From the NCBI RefSeq assembly GCF_007565055.1, contig NC_044553.1, forward strand, positions 100,787,858-100,851,857: DNA of 64,000 nucleotides, read 5' to 3'. The stretch comes from Rhinopithecus roxellana. Taxonomy: Eukaryota > Chordata > Mammalia > Primates > Cercopithecidae. The position numbers and the translations under genes were made by a program. The notes beneath the pieces are model-generated. The model worked only from the letters and a program-made list of their open reading frames with translations, made no database searches and was not told the origin of the DNA. The first letter of the stretch is position 1, and each line of letters starts with the position of its first letter. Shown in pieces: positions 20,993 through 34,356 of the stretch.

Positions 20993-23452
20993 AGACAGAA
21001 AACGGAAGGTCAGGATGTCCCGGTTAACAAAATATCAGAATTATGTAACTTAAAGCACCATGTGATCCAACCACATGTTTTAAGTAATTACCATTAGTGT
21101 GTGATACTGTTGAATTAAATCTCACCACACCATAGACACCTTGCTATCCTTCCCATTAGGGTTAATGGGCCATTGCATTGTCCCGGTAAACTTACTTAGA
21201 GACTACATAGTTAACCAAGTAATAGGTTCAATTTCTCCTTAACATTTCATTCTGAGATTTATTCTTTTAATGAATTCTGTCAACTGTGAAGGAAACATTT
21301 CATGCTGATGTGGATTATGCACCACCTACTAAAATGACACACACTATCCCATAAAATGTGTTTAGGACCTATTATTTGCTCTTCACACTCTTGGCAGTTG
21401 TACATTTTTGCTACCAGTTTCAGATTATACGGTTTTAATACTATTTAAGAAGAATTCTCCTGAAGATAGTTAACTTCCTTTAATTAGAGCATTTTCTTAT
21501 GTCTTAATATAATGATACATTTTTACTAATTTTAGTATGGAAATCCAGAAATTTCTTCTTTTGTGAAAAGCTATTCTACCAAACACAGTGTCTCCAGCTT
21601 ATATATTTTCATGTGAATTTACAATTCCAAGCTTCATCTAAGACAAATATCCCTAAAAAGTAAGAAATGTAGATTTGTATAAGGAATATCAAAAATTGCT
21701 TAAGATTTCTTAACTTTAGTAAAATTAGAAAAGAAGTTTTTTGAAAGTTAAAACCACTAGATAAACAGACTGAGGAATGATGTAAAAGAGGTCATTGAAC
21801 AAGCAATTAATCATGTTTTATGAAAATTTACAAGGAATCACAATAAAATTTGATGTTATTCAAGGTCAGCTATGGAGGCCATGGTTCTTATGACAATTGC
21901 CACATTAAAATGTGTATGATATCTCTTTTGAAATCAGTGTTACAAGCTAATATGTGCTTATCTAGAAGGCCCTTTCAACTTTTGATTTGTACGAATCTGT
22001 TGACCTGAAAGCTCCCTCTCATTGTTCTACCTTCACTCTAGTGAAAGGATTATGTGTTATATTGTCTGCCCTGCCAGACAATCTTCAGGCACTGGTATTA
22101 TCTTTACCTCTTTTTCTCAATAGACACACACTCTGATTAATTGCCTAATAGAATGTAAACTAATTGAGGTTTATTTCCCTTGTAAGATTTTAACATTAAA
22201 AATTATAGATATGACTATAATCCAAATGACTTTGCCACAAGAAATGCATATTGAAAATTCTGTAATTTGTATTGAATACTATCAGATCTTGGTAAATATC
22301 AGGCACATCTTCTAGGAAATATAAAAATAGCAAACATTCTATTCTTTCTTCTCTGTTTTTCTAAATACTTGAAGAAAATTATTCATAGAATAATTTTCAT
22401 AGAATCACTTATAGGTAGCATTATCCAATAGAATGATCTCCTACAGATATCAAGAAGAGGTCAATTTTTTTGTAGAAATAAAGAACATATGTTCTTAAAA
22501 GCAAATATTTATCATAGCTATAAAAATTGTAGCCATCTATTATAACTGTGTGTGAACTTCATTTGTGAAGTTGGTATTATTTACTATTAGTAGAAACTAA
22601 TCTATTGGCTATCTTTAAAGTACTGCTGTTCGGTAGTAGTACCAATGATAATTGTTAATACTTATAGAACACTTACTATGTGCTAGATACTATGCTTATT
22701 ACTTGTATTTACATGGCTGAAAATGGCTACTACTTTCTTATGTCATCCTTCGTAATCAACAAGACATTTTGGAAATAGCCAAGCAAAGGCACGCAGTTGT
22801 CAACCATGGAAAATATTATATATAACTCAATGGGAATTCTACTTTGTAATATTCGAACTCATGACATCAAGTTCATTAGCATAATCATTTCATTTTAACC
22901 AATGGCACTAACTGGTCCATAAACTATTAATATTCTCAGGTTAAACATACAGATTCACACACGTCATAAAATACACACTAGGATCTCATTATCTAGTGTG
23001 TTTTATGAGAGCAACTTTTGACATAAAGTATATCTCCAAAACCAAGACATATCTGTTAATTATGCCTATTTAGATGTGTAAGCAATGATTTGAAAATCAA
23101 TGACAAATAATCTACTTCCTATACAAATCAAAAGCCTACTTAAGTCAGTTTAATTCTGAGAGTTTTCTACTTCATTTGTGTTGCACCCTAACATTTTATT
23201 AAATTTTATGGGCTTATTTGCCTAAGAAGTATAGTTCAGTACTTGCAGTTATCTTTTGAGATAATGCCCTTTTTGTAAGTCTTGTATATTCTATACTCTA
23301 ACTAAAAAGTTAATCCCAGAGGATTTGCTTCTTGATTGCAACTAACTAAAACAAGAAAATATTTGTACATAAGCAGGGCTTGAAACTAAGTGGAAAATTC
23401 TTTGAATATTACATTCAATTTCACATTTATTCATATTTTCAACAAATAAGCA
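20993..23452. other. About 2.5 kb mostly free of recognisable repeats
   Basis: Apart from a weak MIR near 22645-22740 I see no transposon text, no microsatellite over 20 bp and no coding frame of 60 or more codons. It is AT-rich. It could simply be old unique DNA or could include conserved non-coding sequence. Sequence alone does not decide. Confidence 0.45.
22645..22740 (-). mobile_element. MIR SINE fragment
   Basis: 'aatgataattgttaatactt' and 'atagaacacttactatgtgc' with 'tagatactatgcttattact' follow the reverse complement of the MIR 3' half ('cacttactatgtgccagg'). Confidence 0.6.
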
Positions 23453-26447
23453 CAGTATTCCCACCACCCTTTATCCTTGGTTTCACCTTCCAAAGCTTCA
23501 GGTATCTACAGTCAACTACAGTTCAAAAATATTAAATGTAATATTCCAGCAATAAACAATTCATAAGTATTAAATGCTAGTTCACAATGCCTTTGTAATT
23601 TACCTCATCTCATCTCACCATGTAGGCATTTTATTATCTTACACCATCACAAGAGGAAGCAGGATGAGTACAGTGTAATAAGGTATTTTGAGAAAGGAAG
23701 ACCACATTCATATAACTTTTATTACACTATATTGTTATAATCATTCTATTTTGATTAGTTGTTATTGTTAATCTCTCACTGTGTCTAATTTATAAATTAA
23801 ACTTTAAAAAATTTTTAGTTTTCGGTTTTTGTGAGTACATATATTTGTGGGTTATATGAGATACTTTGATACAGGAATGAAATGTCTAATAATTACTTTA
23901 TGGTAAATGGGGAATCCATCCCCTAAAGTATTTATCCCTTGTTTTACAAACACTCCAATTATACTCTTTTAATTATTTTTAAATGTATAATTCAATAATT
24001 ATTAATTATAGCCACCCTGTTGTGCTATCAAATACTTAATCTTACTCATTCTTTCTAACTGCTTTTTGTAACCATTAACCATCCCCACTTGCCCCCAACT
24101 ATGCCACTATCCTCCCCAGCTTCTGGTAATCTTCCTTCCACTCTTTATCTCCATGAGTTCAATTGTTTTATAATTTTTAGCTCCTATAAATAAGTGAGAA
24201 CATGTGAAGTTTGTCTTTCTGTGCCTTGCTTACTTCACATACCATAATGACCTCCAATTTCATTCATGTTTTTGCAAATGACAGAATCAAATTCTTTTTC
24301 ATGACTCAATAGTGTTTCATTGTGTATATATGCCACATTTTCTCTATCCATTCACCTGTTGAGGGACACTTACGTTGCTTCCCAATCTTGGCTATTATGA
24401 ACAGTACTGCAGCAAATACGGAGTGCAGATATCTTTTCAATATACTGATTTTCTTTCTTTTAGATACCTCCCCAGTGGGCAGATTGCTGGATTGTATAGT
24501 AGCTACATTTTTAGTTTTTTGAGGAATCTCCAAACTGTTCACAGTGGTTGTACTAATTTACACTTCCACTATTAGTGGATGAGGCTTTTTCTCCACATTC
24601 TCACCAGCATTTGTTATTGCCTGACTTTTGGATAAAAGCCATTTTAACTGGGGCAAGATGATATCTCATTGTAGTTTTGATTTTCATTTATCTGATGATG
24701 AATGATATTGAGCACATTTTCATATGCCTCTCCACTTGTATATCTTCTTTTGAAAAATTTCTATTCACATCTTTTGCTCATTTTTAAATCAGATTATTAG
24801 GTTTTCTTCCTATAGAGTGTTTAGAGGTCCGTATGTATTCTGGTTATTAATTTCTTATGAGATAGGCAGTTTGCAAATACTTTCTCCCATTCTGTTATTT
24901 GTCCCTTCACTTTGTTGATTGTTTCCTTTCCTATGAAGATGTATTTTAACTTGATGTGATCCCATTTATCCATTATTGCTTTGGTTGCCTGTGCCTGTGG
25001 GGTGTTACTCAACACAAGACATTTTTCACCAGACAAATGTCCTATAGAGTTTCCCCAATGTTTTCCTGCAGCAGTTTCATAATTTGAGATCTTATATTTA
25101 AGTCTTTAATCCATTTTGATTTGATTTTGTATAAGACAAGAGATAGGGGTCAAGTTTTATCCTTCTGCATATGGATATCCCTTTTACCCAGCATCATTTA
25201 TTGAAGAGAGTGCTTTTTCCCAATGTATGTTCACATTTCTCAAAAATGTGTTCACTGTAGATGTATGGATATGATCCTGGGTTCTCTATTCTGTTCCATT
25301 GGTCTATATGTCTGTTTTTATACCAGTACCATGCTGTTTTGGTTACTATAGCTCTGTAGTATAAGTTGAAATCAGGTAATTTGCTTCTCCCAGTTTTGTT
25401 TTCTGCTCAGGATAGTTTTGGCTATTTTGCATCTCTTGTGGTTCCATACAAATTTTAGGACTTTTTTTCTATTTCTGTAAAGATGTCATTGGTATTTTGA
25501 TAATGATTGCATTTAATCTGTAGATTGCTATGGGTAGTTTGGACATTTGAACAATATTGATTTTTCCAGTCCATGAACATGAAATATCTGTCCATTGATT
25601 TCTGTCCTCTTCAATTTATTTCATCAATATTTTATAGTTTCCAGTGTGGACATCTTTCACTTCTTTGGTGAAGCTAATTCCTAGGTATTTAATTTGATTT
25701 ATGGCTATGTAAATGGGATTACATTTTGATTTCTTTTTCAGATTGTTCACTGTTGACATATAGAAATGCTACTGATTTTTGTTTGTTGATTTTGTATCTT
25801 GCAACTTCACTGAAGTTATTTATCAGATCTAATAGCTTTCTTGTGGAATCTTTATCTTTCTCCAAATATCACATTATATAATCTGCAAGCAAGGATAATT
25901 GGACTTCTTTCTTTCCAATTTGAATGATTTTATTTCTTTCTCTTGTCTGACTACTCTAACTACTCTAACTAGGGCTTCTAGTACTACACTGAATAATATT
26001 GGTGAAAGTGACCATCCTTGTTGTGTTCCAGATCTTAGAGGAAAGGCTTTCAGTTTTCCCCATTCAGTATGATACTAGCTGTGTTAGTTATGTTGTGTTG
26101 AGTTATGTTCCTTCTTACCGAGTTTCTTGGGGGATTTTTTCATGAAGGGATGTTGAATTTTATCAAATGCTTTTTCAGCATCCATTTAAATGGTCATATA
26201 GCTTTTGTCCATCATTCTGTTGATATGATGTATCATATTGGTTAATTTGCATATTGAGAACCATTCTTGTATTCTGGGGATAAATCCCACTTGGTCGCAA
26301 TGAATAATCTTTTTGATGTATTGTTGAATTTAGTTCACCAGTATTTTGTTGAGAATTTTTGCATCAATATTCATCAGAGATATTGACCTGTAGTTTCCTT
26401 TTTTTAATGTGTGTTTGTCTGGTTTTGGTATTGGTAATACTGACCTT

Positions 26448-26843
26448 CTAGAATGAGGTTGGAAGTATTCCCTTCTCTATTTTTGAGAATAGTTTGAACA
26501 AGGTTGGTATTAATTCAAGTAATTGGTAGAACTTAGCAGTGAAGCCATTGGGTCTCAGGCTTTTCTTAACTGTGTGACTTTTTATTATAGCTTTGGTCTC
26601 ATTACTGGCTATTGGTATGTTCAGGTTTTCGATTTCTTCCTGGTTCAATGTTGGTAGGTTGTATGTGTCTAGGAATTTATCAATTTCTTCTATATTTTCC
26701 AATTGATTGGCATATGGTTGCTCATAGTAGCCACTAATGATCCTTGAATTTCTGTAGTAACAGTTGTAATGTCTTCTTTTCATCTCTGATTTTATTTGTT
26801 TGGGTCTTCTATCTTTTTTCTTACTTATTGTTCTGATTGTCAA
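26448..26843 (-). pseudogene. L1 ORF2 relic, start of reverse-transcriptase region
   Basis: The 131-codon minus-strand frame holds the ORF2 wording YEQPYANQLENIEEIDKFLD, TYNLPTLNQEEIENLN and SLRPNGFTAKFYQ, equivalent to the conserved 'KSPGPDGFTAEFYQ' segment that opens the reverse-transcriptase domain. The catalytic region downstream is shattered by stops and frameshifts. It is part of the full-length L1 listed above. Confidence 0.85.
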
Positions 26844-27325
26844 TTTTATTTATCTTTTCAAAACAATCGTTTTGTTTCATGGTTCTTTTGTGCTGTTTTC
26901 TTTTTTGTTATCTTTTTTGCTTTTCTTTTTTGTGTGTTGTTTTCTTAATTTCAATTTTACTTATTTGTCCACTCATACTTATTATGTTCTTTTCTTCTAC
27001 TTCTTTTGGGTTTGGTTTGCTCTTGCTTTTCTAATTCTTTGAGATGAATCATTGGTTATTTATTTGAAGTTTTCTTCTCACATATAGCTAAAATTAAAAT
27101 TTCCCTTTTAATACTGCATTTGCTGTATTCCATAGGTTTTGATAAGTTGTGTTTTCATTATCATTTGCTTAAATACGTTTTTGAATTTTCTTCTTAATTT
27201 CTTCATTTACCCACTGGTCATCCAAGAGCATATTGTTTAATTTCCATGTGATTGTGCTGTTTCCAAAATTCCTCATCATTAATTTCTCGTTTCATTCTAT
27301 TGTAGTCAAAAAAGATGCTTAATAT

Positions 27326-28035
27326 TGAAACTGCCTATGCAAAAATTATAGCTGAGGAAATTATGACAGTGAAAGAGATCAGACCTAACTGTTTCCATCT
27401 TAATTCTAACCTTTAAGCTGTTCATGTTCATTCCTGACCATAGGCTGAACTAACCTTGGGAAGGAATTTAGTTTATAGTTTAACTCTGAAACAAAATTAA
27501 TAATAGCCCTTTTCTGAAAAAAGAACCCTTCTTGCCTGGGACTATTCTGCCTTTGTAGGACTAACAAATTAGTTACAAGATTAGAAGTTATGGGTTAGGG
27601 ACCTTGCAGTCTCCTGCTGCAAGAGTCTGAACTCCTCAAATTGCACCTGGGAATAGCATCACTTGTAAACCTAAGATCAGTGTTTAACATATTTTGCAGA
27701 CCCTGTGTTCTGATGCACCAGCTGACACCCAGACTGGCAATCTGGCTCAACTAGTTCTGCAATCCTACCAGAAACAGAAGACAGCAAGAAAACTTCACTT
27801 CAATCCCCTATGATTACATCTCCAAACTGACCAATCAGCCCTCCATTCTTCCCAATCCCCTACCAGCCAAGTTATCCTTAAAAACACCAATCCCTGAATG
27901 CTCAGGAATAATAAAACTCCAGTCTCCTGCACAGCTGGCTCTGTGCAAATTACTCTTTCTCTATTGCAATTCTGCTGTCTTGATGAATTCACTATGTCTA
28001 GGGAGTGGGAAGAGTGAACTTGTTGGGCAATCACA
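27326..28035 (+). mobile_element. ERV1-like solo LTR nested in the L1
   Basis: A 710-bp LTR with TG...CA ends ('tgaaactgcc' ... 'gggcaatcaca') sits between two halves of the L1 and is flanked by the 4-bp duplication 'atat' (27322-27325, 28036-28039). It has 'ccttaaaaacaccaatccct' (TATA-like), the poly-A signal 'aataataaaactcc' near 27907 and a U5-like 'ttactctttctctattgcaa'. This and a 4-bp duplication fit class I ERVs. I do not name the subfamily. It lies in the opposite orientation to the host L1. The frame 27795-28034 (minus) is a shadow. Confidence 0.85.
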
Positions 28036-30299
28036 ATATTATTTCAATTGTTTTGAATGTTTTGAGATTTGTTTTGTGACCTAGGTCTATTCTTTAGAAT
28101 GATCCATGTGCTGAGGAGAAGACTTTGTATTATAGAGTTGTTGGAAGAAATATTCTGTAAATACCTATTAGGTCCATTTGGTCTGTAGTGCAGATTAGGT
28201 TCAATGTTTATTTGTTGATTTTCTATCTGGATGATCTCTCTAATGCTAAAAGTAGGGGTGTTGAAATCTCCAGCTATTTTTGCATTGACAATTCTCTCTC
28301 TCTTTAGCTTTAATAAGATTGATTTTATATATCTGGGTGCTCAAGCATTGTGTGCATATATGTTTACAAATGTTATATACTCTTGCTGAATTGACCCCTT
28401 GATCATTATATAATGGTCTTCTTTGTCTCTACTCACAGTTTTTGTCTTGAAATCTATTTGTCTGACATAAGTATAGCTACTCCTGCTCTTTTGTAATTTC
28501 CTTTGTCATGGAATATCTTTTTTCATCCTTAGTAGTCAGTCTATTTGAATTTTATGGATGTTTCTTACAGGCAACAGATCATTAGGTTTTTGTAAATTAT
28601 TATTATTAATCCATTCAACCACTGTATGTCTTTTGATTGGAGAGGTTAGTCCATTTACATTCAATATTATTATTAATAAGTAAGGACTTATTCCTGCCAT
28701 TTTTAAATTTGTTTTTTGATTGTTTTGTCATCTTCTCTTCCTTAATTCCATCCTTTCTGTCTTCCTTTTAGGGAAGGTTATTTTTTCAGGTGGTATGATT
28801 TAATTTCTTTCTTTTTATTTTTTTGTGTATCCATTGTATGTTTGTTTTTTATCTGAGGTTACCATAGGCTTGCAAATACCCTTGTAATCTATTATTTTAA
28901 ACTGATGACAACTTAACACTCATTGCATAAACAAACAAACATGCAAATAGAAAACCAATGCAAACTCTACACTTTAATTTTGTCCCCCTGCTTTTTACCT
29001 TTTTGTTGTTTCTCTTTATGTCTTATTGTACTACATCTTGAAAAGTTGTTGTAGTTATTATTTTTGATTGGTTCATCATTTTGTCTTTCTACTTAAGATA
29101 AGACTAGTTTACACACCACAAATGCAGTGTTATAATAATGTGTGTTTTTCTGTGTGCTAGCTATTACCAGTGAGTTTTGTACCTTCAGATAATTTCTTCT
29201 TGCTCATTAATGTCCTTTTCTTTAAAAGTGCATAATTCCTTTTAGCGTATCTTGTAGGGCAGGTATCTGGTGTTGAAATGCCTCAACTTTTGTTTGCCTT
29301 TGTTTTTTCCTTCGTGCTTGAAGGATATATTTGTATGTAGTATTTGAGGGTAAAAGTGTTTTCTGTAAACATTTTAAATATGTCATGCCACTTTTTCCTA
29401 GTTAACCATTGAAGGTTTCCTCTAAAAACTCTGCAGCCAACCATATTGGCACTACATTGTATGTTATTTGTTTTATTTCTGTGGCTGTTTTTAGGATCCT
29501 TTCTTTATCTTTGACTTTGGGGAATATTATTATTTAATGCCTGAAGGTAATTTTCTTTGGCTTAAGTCTTGGGTATTCTATAACCTTCTTGTATTTGAAT
29601 ACTGATGTTTTTCTCTAGGTTTGGGAAGATCTATGATAATATCCCTTTGAATAAACTCTGTACCCTTATCTCCTTCTCTACCTCTTCTTTAAGACCAGTA
29701 ATTTGAATTTGCCCTTTTGAGGCTGTTTTCTAGATCTTGTAGGCATGCATCATTGTTTTGTATTCTTTTTTGTCTCCTTTGACTGTATTTTCAAATAGCC
29801 TGTCTTCAGGCTCACTAATTTGTCCTTCTGCCTGATCAAATCTACTATTAAGAGACTCTGATGCATTCTTTCAGGTAAATTACATATTTTAACTCTATGA
29901 TTTCTGCTTGATTCTTCTTTTAAATTATTTCAATCTCTTTGTTACATTTATGTGATAGACTTCTGAATTCCTTCTCTGTGTTATCTTGGATTTCTTTGAG
30001 TTGCCTAAAAAAACAAAACAAAACAAAAAGCTAATTTCAATTCTCTGTCTGAAAGGTCACATATCTCCATTTGTCCCAGGTTGGTCCCTGGTACTTTATC
30101 TAGTTCTTTTGGTAAAGTCATGTTTTCCTGCATGGTCTTAATGCTTGTGGATGTTTGTCAGTGTCTGAACCTTGAGGAACTAGGCATTTATTGTGGTTTT
30201 TGCAGTCTCAACTTGTTTGTGCCCATTCCTCTTAGGAAAGCTTTCCAGGTATCTAAAGCCTTAAATTCAGTAACACTGGGGTTCTTGCAGACTCATAGA

Positions 30300-32127
30300 G
30301 GTACCGCCTTGGTATTCTTGCATAAGATTCAGAAGAATTCTCTGGATTATCAGGCAGCAGCTCTTGTTTTGTCCCTTAATTTTCCCCAAACAAATGGAAT
30401 CTCTCTCTCTCTGTGCCGAGCTTCCTGAAACTGCAGGTGGAGTGATGCAAGTATCTCTTTGGCTTCCACCACTGAGACTGCACTGGGTCTTATCCAAGCC
30501 TGTACAGCACTGGGTCTTACCCAAGGCTTGCTATAACTGCTACCTGGCTACCACTTATATTTATTCAAAGCCCTAGGGCTCCACAATCAGCAGGTGGGGA
30601 AGTCATCCAGGTTTGCAACTTTCCCTTCTAGGTGGTGAGTTCACCCAGGCCCCAGGAGGGTCCAGAGATGCCATCTTGGAACCAGGGATTGCAGTCAAAA
30701 ACCTTAGAAATCTGTCTGGTGTTCTATTCTACTGCAGCTAAACTGGCCCTCAAATGACAAGACAAAGTCCATCCCACTCTTCTTTCACCTTTCCACAGCA
30801 ACAGGAGCCTTTCCCAGTGGCCAGCACCATGACTGGCCCATGGGGAATTCTGCAAGGCTACCACCAATGTTGACTTAAACCCTGAGGCATCTTCAGTCAG
30901 CTTGTGGTACTGCTGCTAGGCCTGGACTCATGCTTCAGGGCAGTTGGCTCCCATCTGCTCCAGAGCAGGTCCAGAAACGCTGTCCAAGAGCCTAGGACTA
31001 GACTCAGGAACCCCAAGCACTCACTTTGTGCTGGACCTTACTGTGGCTGAGCTGGTACCTAAGGTGCAAGACAAAAAGTCCCCTTCACTTTTCTCTTTGC
31101 TTTTCTCAAACAGAAGGATTCTTTCACTATAGTCACTACAGTTGGGAACGTGCTGAGTCTCACCTAAAGGCAGCATTTCTCAGAAGCTCACCCAATGCCC
31201 ACAGTGTACTACTGGGGTATCATCCAATAACCCTGTTGGTTATTCAGGGCCTATGTACTCTCTAGTCAGCAAGTGATGAATCCTGCTGGGCAAATGTCCT
31301 TCCCTTCAAGTCAGCAGATTCCCTTATGGCTCAGAGTTTGTCTAGAAATGTTGTCCAAAAGCTACAGCCAGGGATGAGCTAGCCCTATTCTGTGGCTGAG
31401 CTGGTATCCAAGATGCAAGACAAAGTCCTCTTTACTTTTCTCTCTCCTCCCCTCAAGCAGAAGGAGAGCTTCACTGCCTGGAGTTGGGAGAAGGGTGAGG
31501 CAAACACTCCCTTAGCTGCCCCAGCTGGTGTCTCCCTAGGCCATAGGCCACCCTAGTCCACTGGCTCTAAGCCCAGCCCAGCACTAGGACTTGCCTAGGA
31601 ATCGCAGTCCTTGTGTTCTAGGCTGCCTTTCAAGTACACCTAGGACCCCAAAGGATTTTAGCACCTGGTGGTGATGCTTGCCGAAACTCAAGTTCCAGCC
31701 ACTGGAATGGGCAATTCCACTCTCGTTAGGGCTGATTCAAATGTTCTCTTCATGGGTGGATGCCAAATGAGCCTAGCATGGCTTTGCTTTCTGCTGTGAC
31801 AGGGCAGTACAGTACTGAGTTCAATGCCAAGTCTCCCAGGCACTATGCTGTTTCTCCACCAAGTACACAGTTTTTCTCTCTGCATTACATGGCCACTGAC
31901 AAGGGAAGTGGGGAGGAGTGACATCAGTGATTCAATCTGTGTTTCCTACCCTCTTCAGTGCCTCTTTCAACGATATGAAGTTACAACCAGGTACTAGATT
32001 GCTTACCGGATTTTTTGGTTCTTATGACAGTGCTTTTGTGTGTGTGTAGTTAGTTGTTAAATATTGATGTTCCTGCAGGGGAAACTATCAGTGGAGGCTT
32101 CTATTCAGCCATCTTGCTCTGCCCTCC
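30300..32127 (-). promoter_or_regulatory. L1 5'UTR (internal promoter region), fossil
   Basis: This GC-richer block (many 'ccag', 'ctgc' and 'cccag' runs on the plus strand) is the 5' end of the nested full-length L1. In the L1 family the 5'UTR holds the internal sense promoter and often an antisense promoter. Several 60-115 codon frames on both strands (30081-30428, 30267-30524, 30944-31132, 31688-31924) arise from its base composition and are not genes. The inner boundary is approximate. Activity is unknown. Confidence 0.65.
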
Positions 32128-32251
32128 TAAATTAAACTTTATCATATATATGTACAGGACAAAACATAGTATATATAGAGTTTAGTACTACCTGAGGTTT
32201 CAGACATCTATTGAGGGCCTTGAAACATATCCCATTCTGGAAAGACCACTG

Positions 32252-33365
32252 TATAGTGTTTCCTGTTGAAAACAAGTAGTCTAACACTGAAACTGAACCA
32301 GAAATTCTCAATGTTAGAAAATTTTAACTGCACAATTTATTCTTAAATATAAACTGTCATCGTGAGAAACTCAAATAGCAATACTCCTTCACTACCTCCG
32401 CTGTCTTCAAATCTGGACCAAGTCGTCTCTTCCGATGACTACAGAGAGAGAGCCAGTGGTAAAAATAATATTATGCAAAGGGCTGATCTATCAGAGGATT
32501 CATATAATTTATCATCTTTGGCTAAAATTCAGACTCCCCAAGAGTTCTTGCTTCAGAACTGTTTTCAGTCTTCCCTCCTAATGTTTCATCATTTTCAAGC
32601 AATTAGTCATAATTATTTCTTTTAATTTTACCTCCTTTCTCTATTTTTCTCCTTTCCTGAGATAGGGATATAAATAAGTACTAAGGTACCTAAAGATAAA
32701 TAATAGTGAGCGTTGTATAAAAAATACTTTTCTACTTTGAAAATAGTTAATAATATCTAAATTATCCTTGTTTCACTGCAATCCTTTGGGTCTCTTTGGC
32801 AAAAATAAATCACACATCTAATATTAAAGAATGTTACTAGCAGACAAAAATGTATTGGGTATGCTTAAATATCATTCTTACATATTAGTTATCCAAAAAA
32901 TCCATTGGAATAAATTGGGTAGCAGGATGTCATATAAAATTTTAGCTCAAAAGTTACTTTGGCATTGGGGTAAATATGACCTTAGATCTAATCCTTGCCT
33001 CAAGCTTTTATCTTACTGCATAAAAAGCAATAAAAATAGAAAATGCCTTATTTGTGGTCAGACTTTAAAAAAAAAACAGATTTCCTTAGTGAGCATCCTG
33101 AATTTTAAAACTTGTGTTTTAGTTTTATTCATTTTTAGACTTTTAAAAATTTCAAGTAAAGTTTTTAGTTTGAAGAAATATGATTTCATCTTTGACACTT
33201 AATTACTGTCTTGCTATGTACAGTTATATTATTTTGATGCCTAGTAATAAATAAAGGAATCATAGTAGTTCTATAGATATGATAGCTTTCTGGAAGACCT
33301 TACTCTTCAATGTGATATGGGTGAAAAGTAAGCATTTAGTCTAACAAGGATATTATTTTTTGTTT
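32252..33365. other. Unique AT-rich stretch
   Basis: Nothing is recognised. The 87-codon (32362-32625) and 123-codon (32831-33202) plus-strand frames have no motifs, and the second is lysine/leucine/phenylalanine-rich, as expected for AT-rich random sequence. Confidence 0.5.
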
Positions 33366-33480
33366 ACTATACATAGCACTTTCAGGATCTGTAAAATTCA
33401 TTTAATTATACAAATATTTATTGAACCCTTATGATGTGCCAAAAACAGCTCTGGACTCCAGAACTACATTGCACTTTGAG
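33366..33480 (-). mobile_element. L2 3'-end fragment
   Basis: 'ttcatttaattatacaaata' and 'tttattgaacccttatgatg' with 'tgccaaaaacagctctggac' follow the L2 tail read in reverse ('acaaatatttattgagcac', 'tatgtgccaggcactg'). A near relative of the same segment occurs at 38600-38790. Confidence 0.6.
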
Positions 33481-34356
33481 TATTTTATTTATAAAGACAT
33501 GTTTTCATTAGAAATACATATTTAATAGTAATTTCTTTGGCTACTAGTCCCGAAACATGTTTTTTGAAAATTACCTGTAGATGTTCACTACTTATAAAAT
33601 ATTACAACATTGATTTAATGTAGAAATGGTTTTCCACTTTCAAAAATCAGGAAGAATTCTACTACTGTAAATATAATACCTGATTTGCTCCTCATATTGC
33701 ATGTAACAAATACAGTATGATTCAGAATGTTTGTGATAATTGCATGAAACTCCTCTCCTGAAATTTCCACAAATTTATTTTTATTTTAATAGCAATCTAG
33801 TGACTCCTTAGGAAATATCTATGCGAAAAGTAATATCTATAAGACTAGTACCAAGAAAATACATTTTATGGGCCAAGACCTTAACAGACATCTCACCAAA
33901 GGAGATATGCTGATGGAAATAAACATGCAAAGATGATTCATATCATATGTCATCCAGGAAATGCAAATTAAAACAACAATGAGATGCCACTATACATCTA
34001 TTAGAATGGCTAAATGCCAAAACATATCAAATGCTGGTGAGGATGTGGAGCAACAGGAATTCACATTCATTGCTGGTGGGATTGCAAAATGGCACAACCA
34101 CTTTGGAAAACAGTTTGGCAATCTCTCACAAAACTAAATATACTCTTATTATATTATTCAGCAATCATGCACCTTGGTATTTACCCAAAAGAGCTGAAAA
34201 CTTATGTTTACACAAAAACGTGGACACAGGTGTTTAAAGCATCTCTATTAATAACTGCCCAAACTTGCCAACAACCAAGATGTTCTTCAGTAGGTAAATG
34301 GATAAATACATTTGGAATATTCAGACAAGGGAATATCATTCAACGTTAAAGGGGAA

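Larger units (their letters stand above)
23807..32127 (-). mobile_element. Full-length L1 (mid-age) with intact ends
   Basis: A minus-strand L1 spans 8.3 kb, or about 7.6 kb without the LTR nested in it. The perfect 14-bp direct repeat 'taaattaaacttta' flanks it (23793-23806, 32128-32141). The 3'UTR lies at the left. ORF2 remnants run from about 24300 rightward, then the ORF1 region (about 29.2-30.2 kb, undecoded), then a 5'UTR whose first bases read 'ggagggcagagcaagatggc' on the minus strand, the classic L1 start. Frames 24306-24542 and 24821-25036 (minus) carry ORF2 C-terminal motifs but are separated by stops. It is not active. Confidence 0.92.
23453..32251. mobile_element. Tigger-like DNA transposon, split by an L1
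   Basis: The left arm (23453-23806) starts 'cagtattcccaccacccttt' and runs through 'ccagcaataaacaattcata'. The right arm (32142-32251) reads 'gtatatatagagtttagtac', 'ctgaggtttcagacatctat' and ends 'aaagaccactg' before 'ta'. Both arms match the ends of a pogo-type (Tigger/MER2 group) element, whose consensus joins them directly at the duplicated 'taaattaaacttta'. Only the terminal parts remain, with no transposase frame. The element is older than the L1 that splits it. Confidence 0.75.

Noticed and set aside
30081..31924. Cluster of 60-115 codon frames on both strands near 30-32 kb
   Set aside because: The block is the L1 5'UTR, whose GC-richer sequence has few stop codons. No frame shows protein motifs.
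32831..33202. 123-codon frame
   Set aside because: Lysine/leucine/phenylalanine-rich residues match AT-rich random sequence, and no homology is recognisable.
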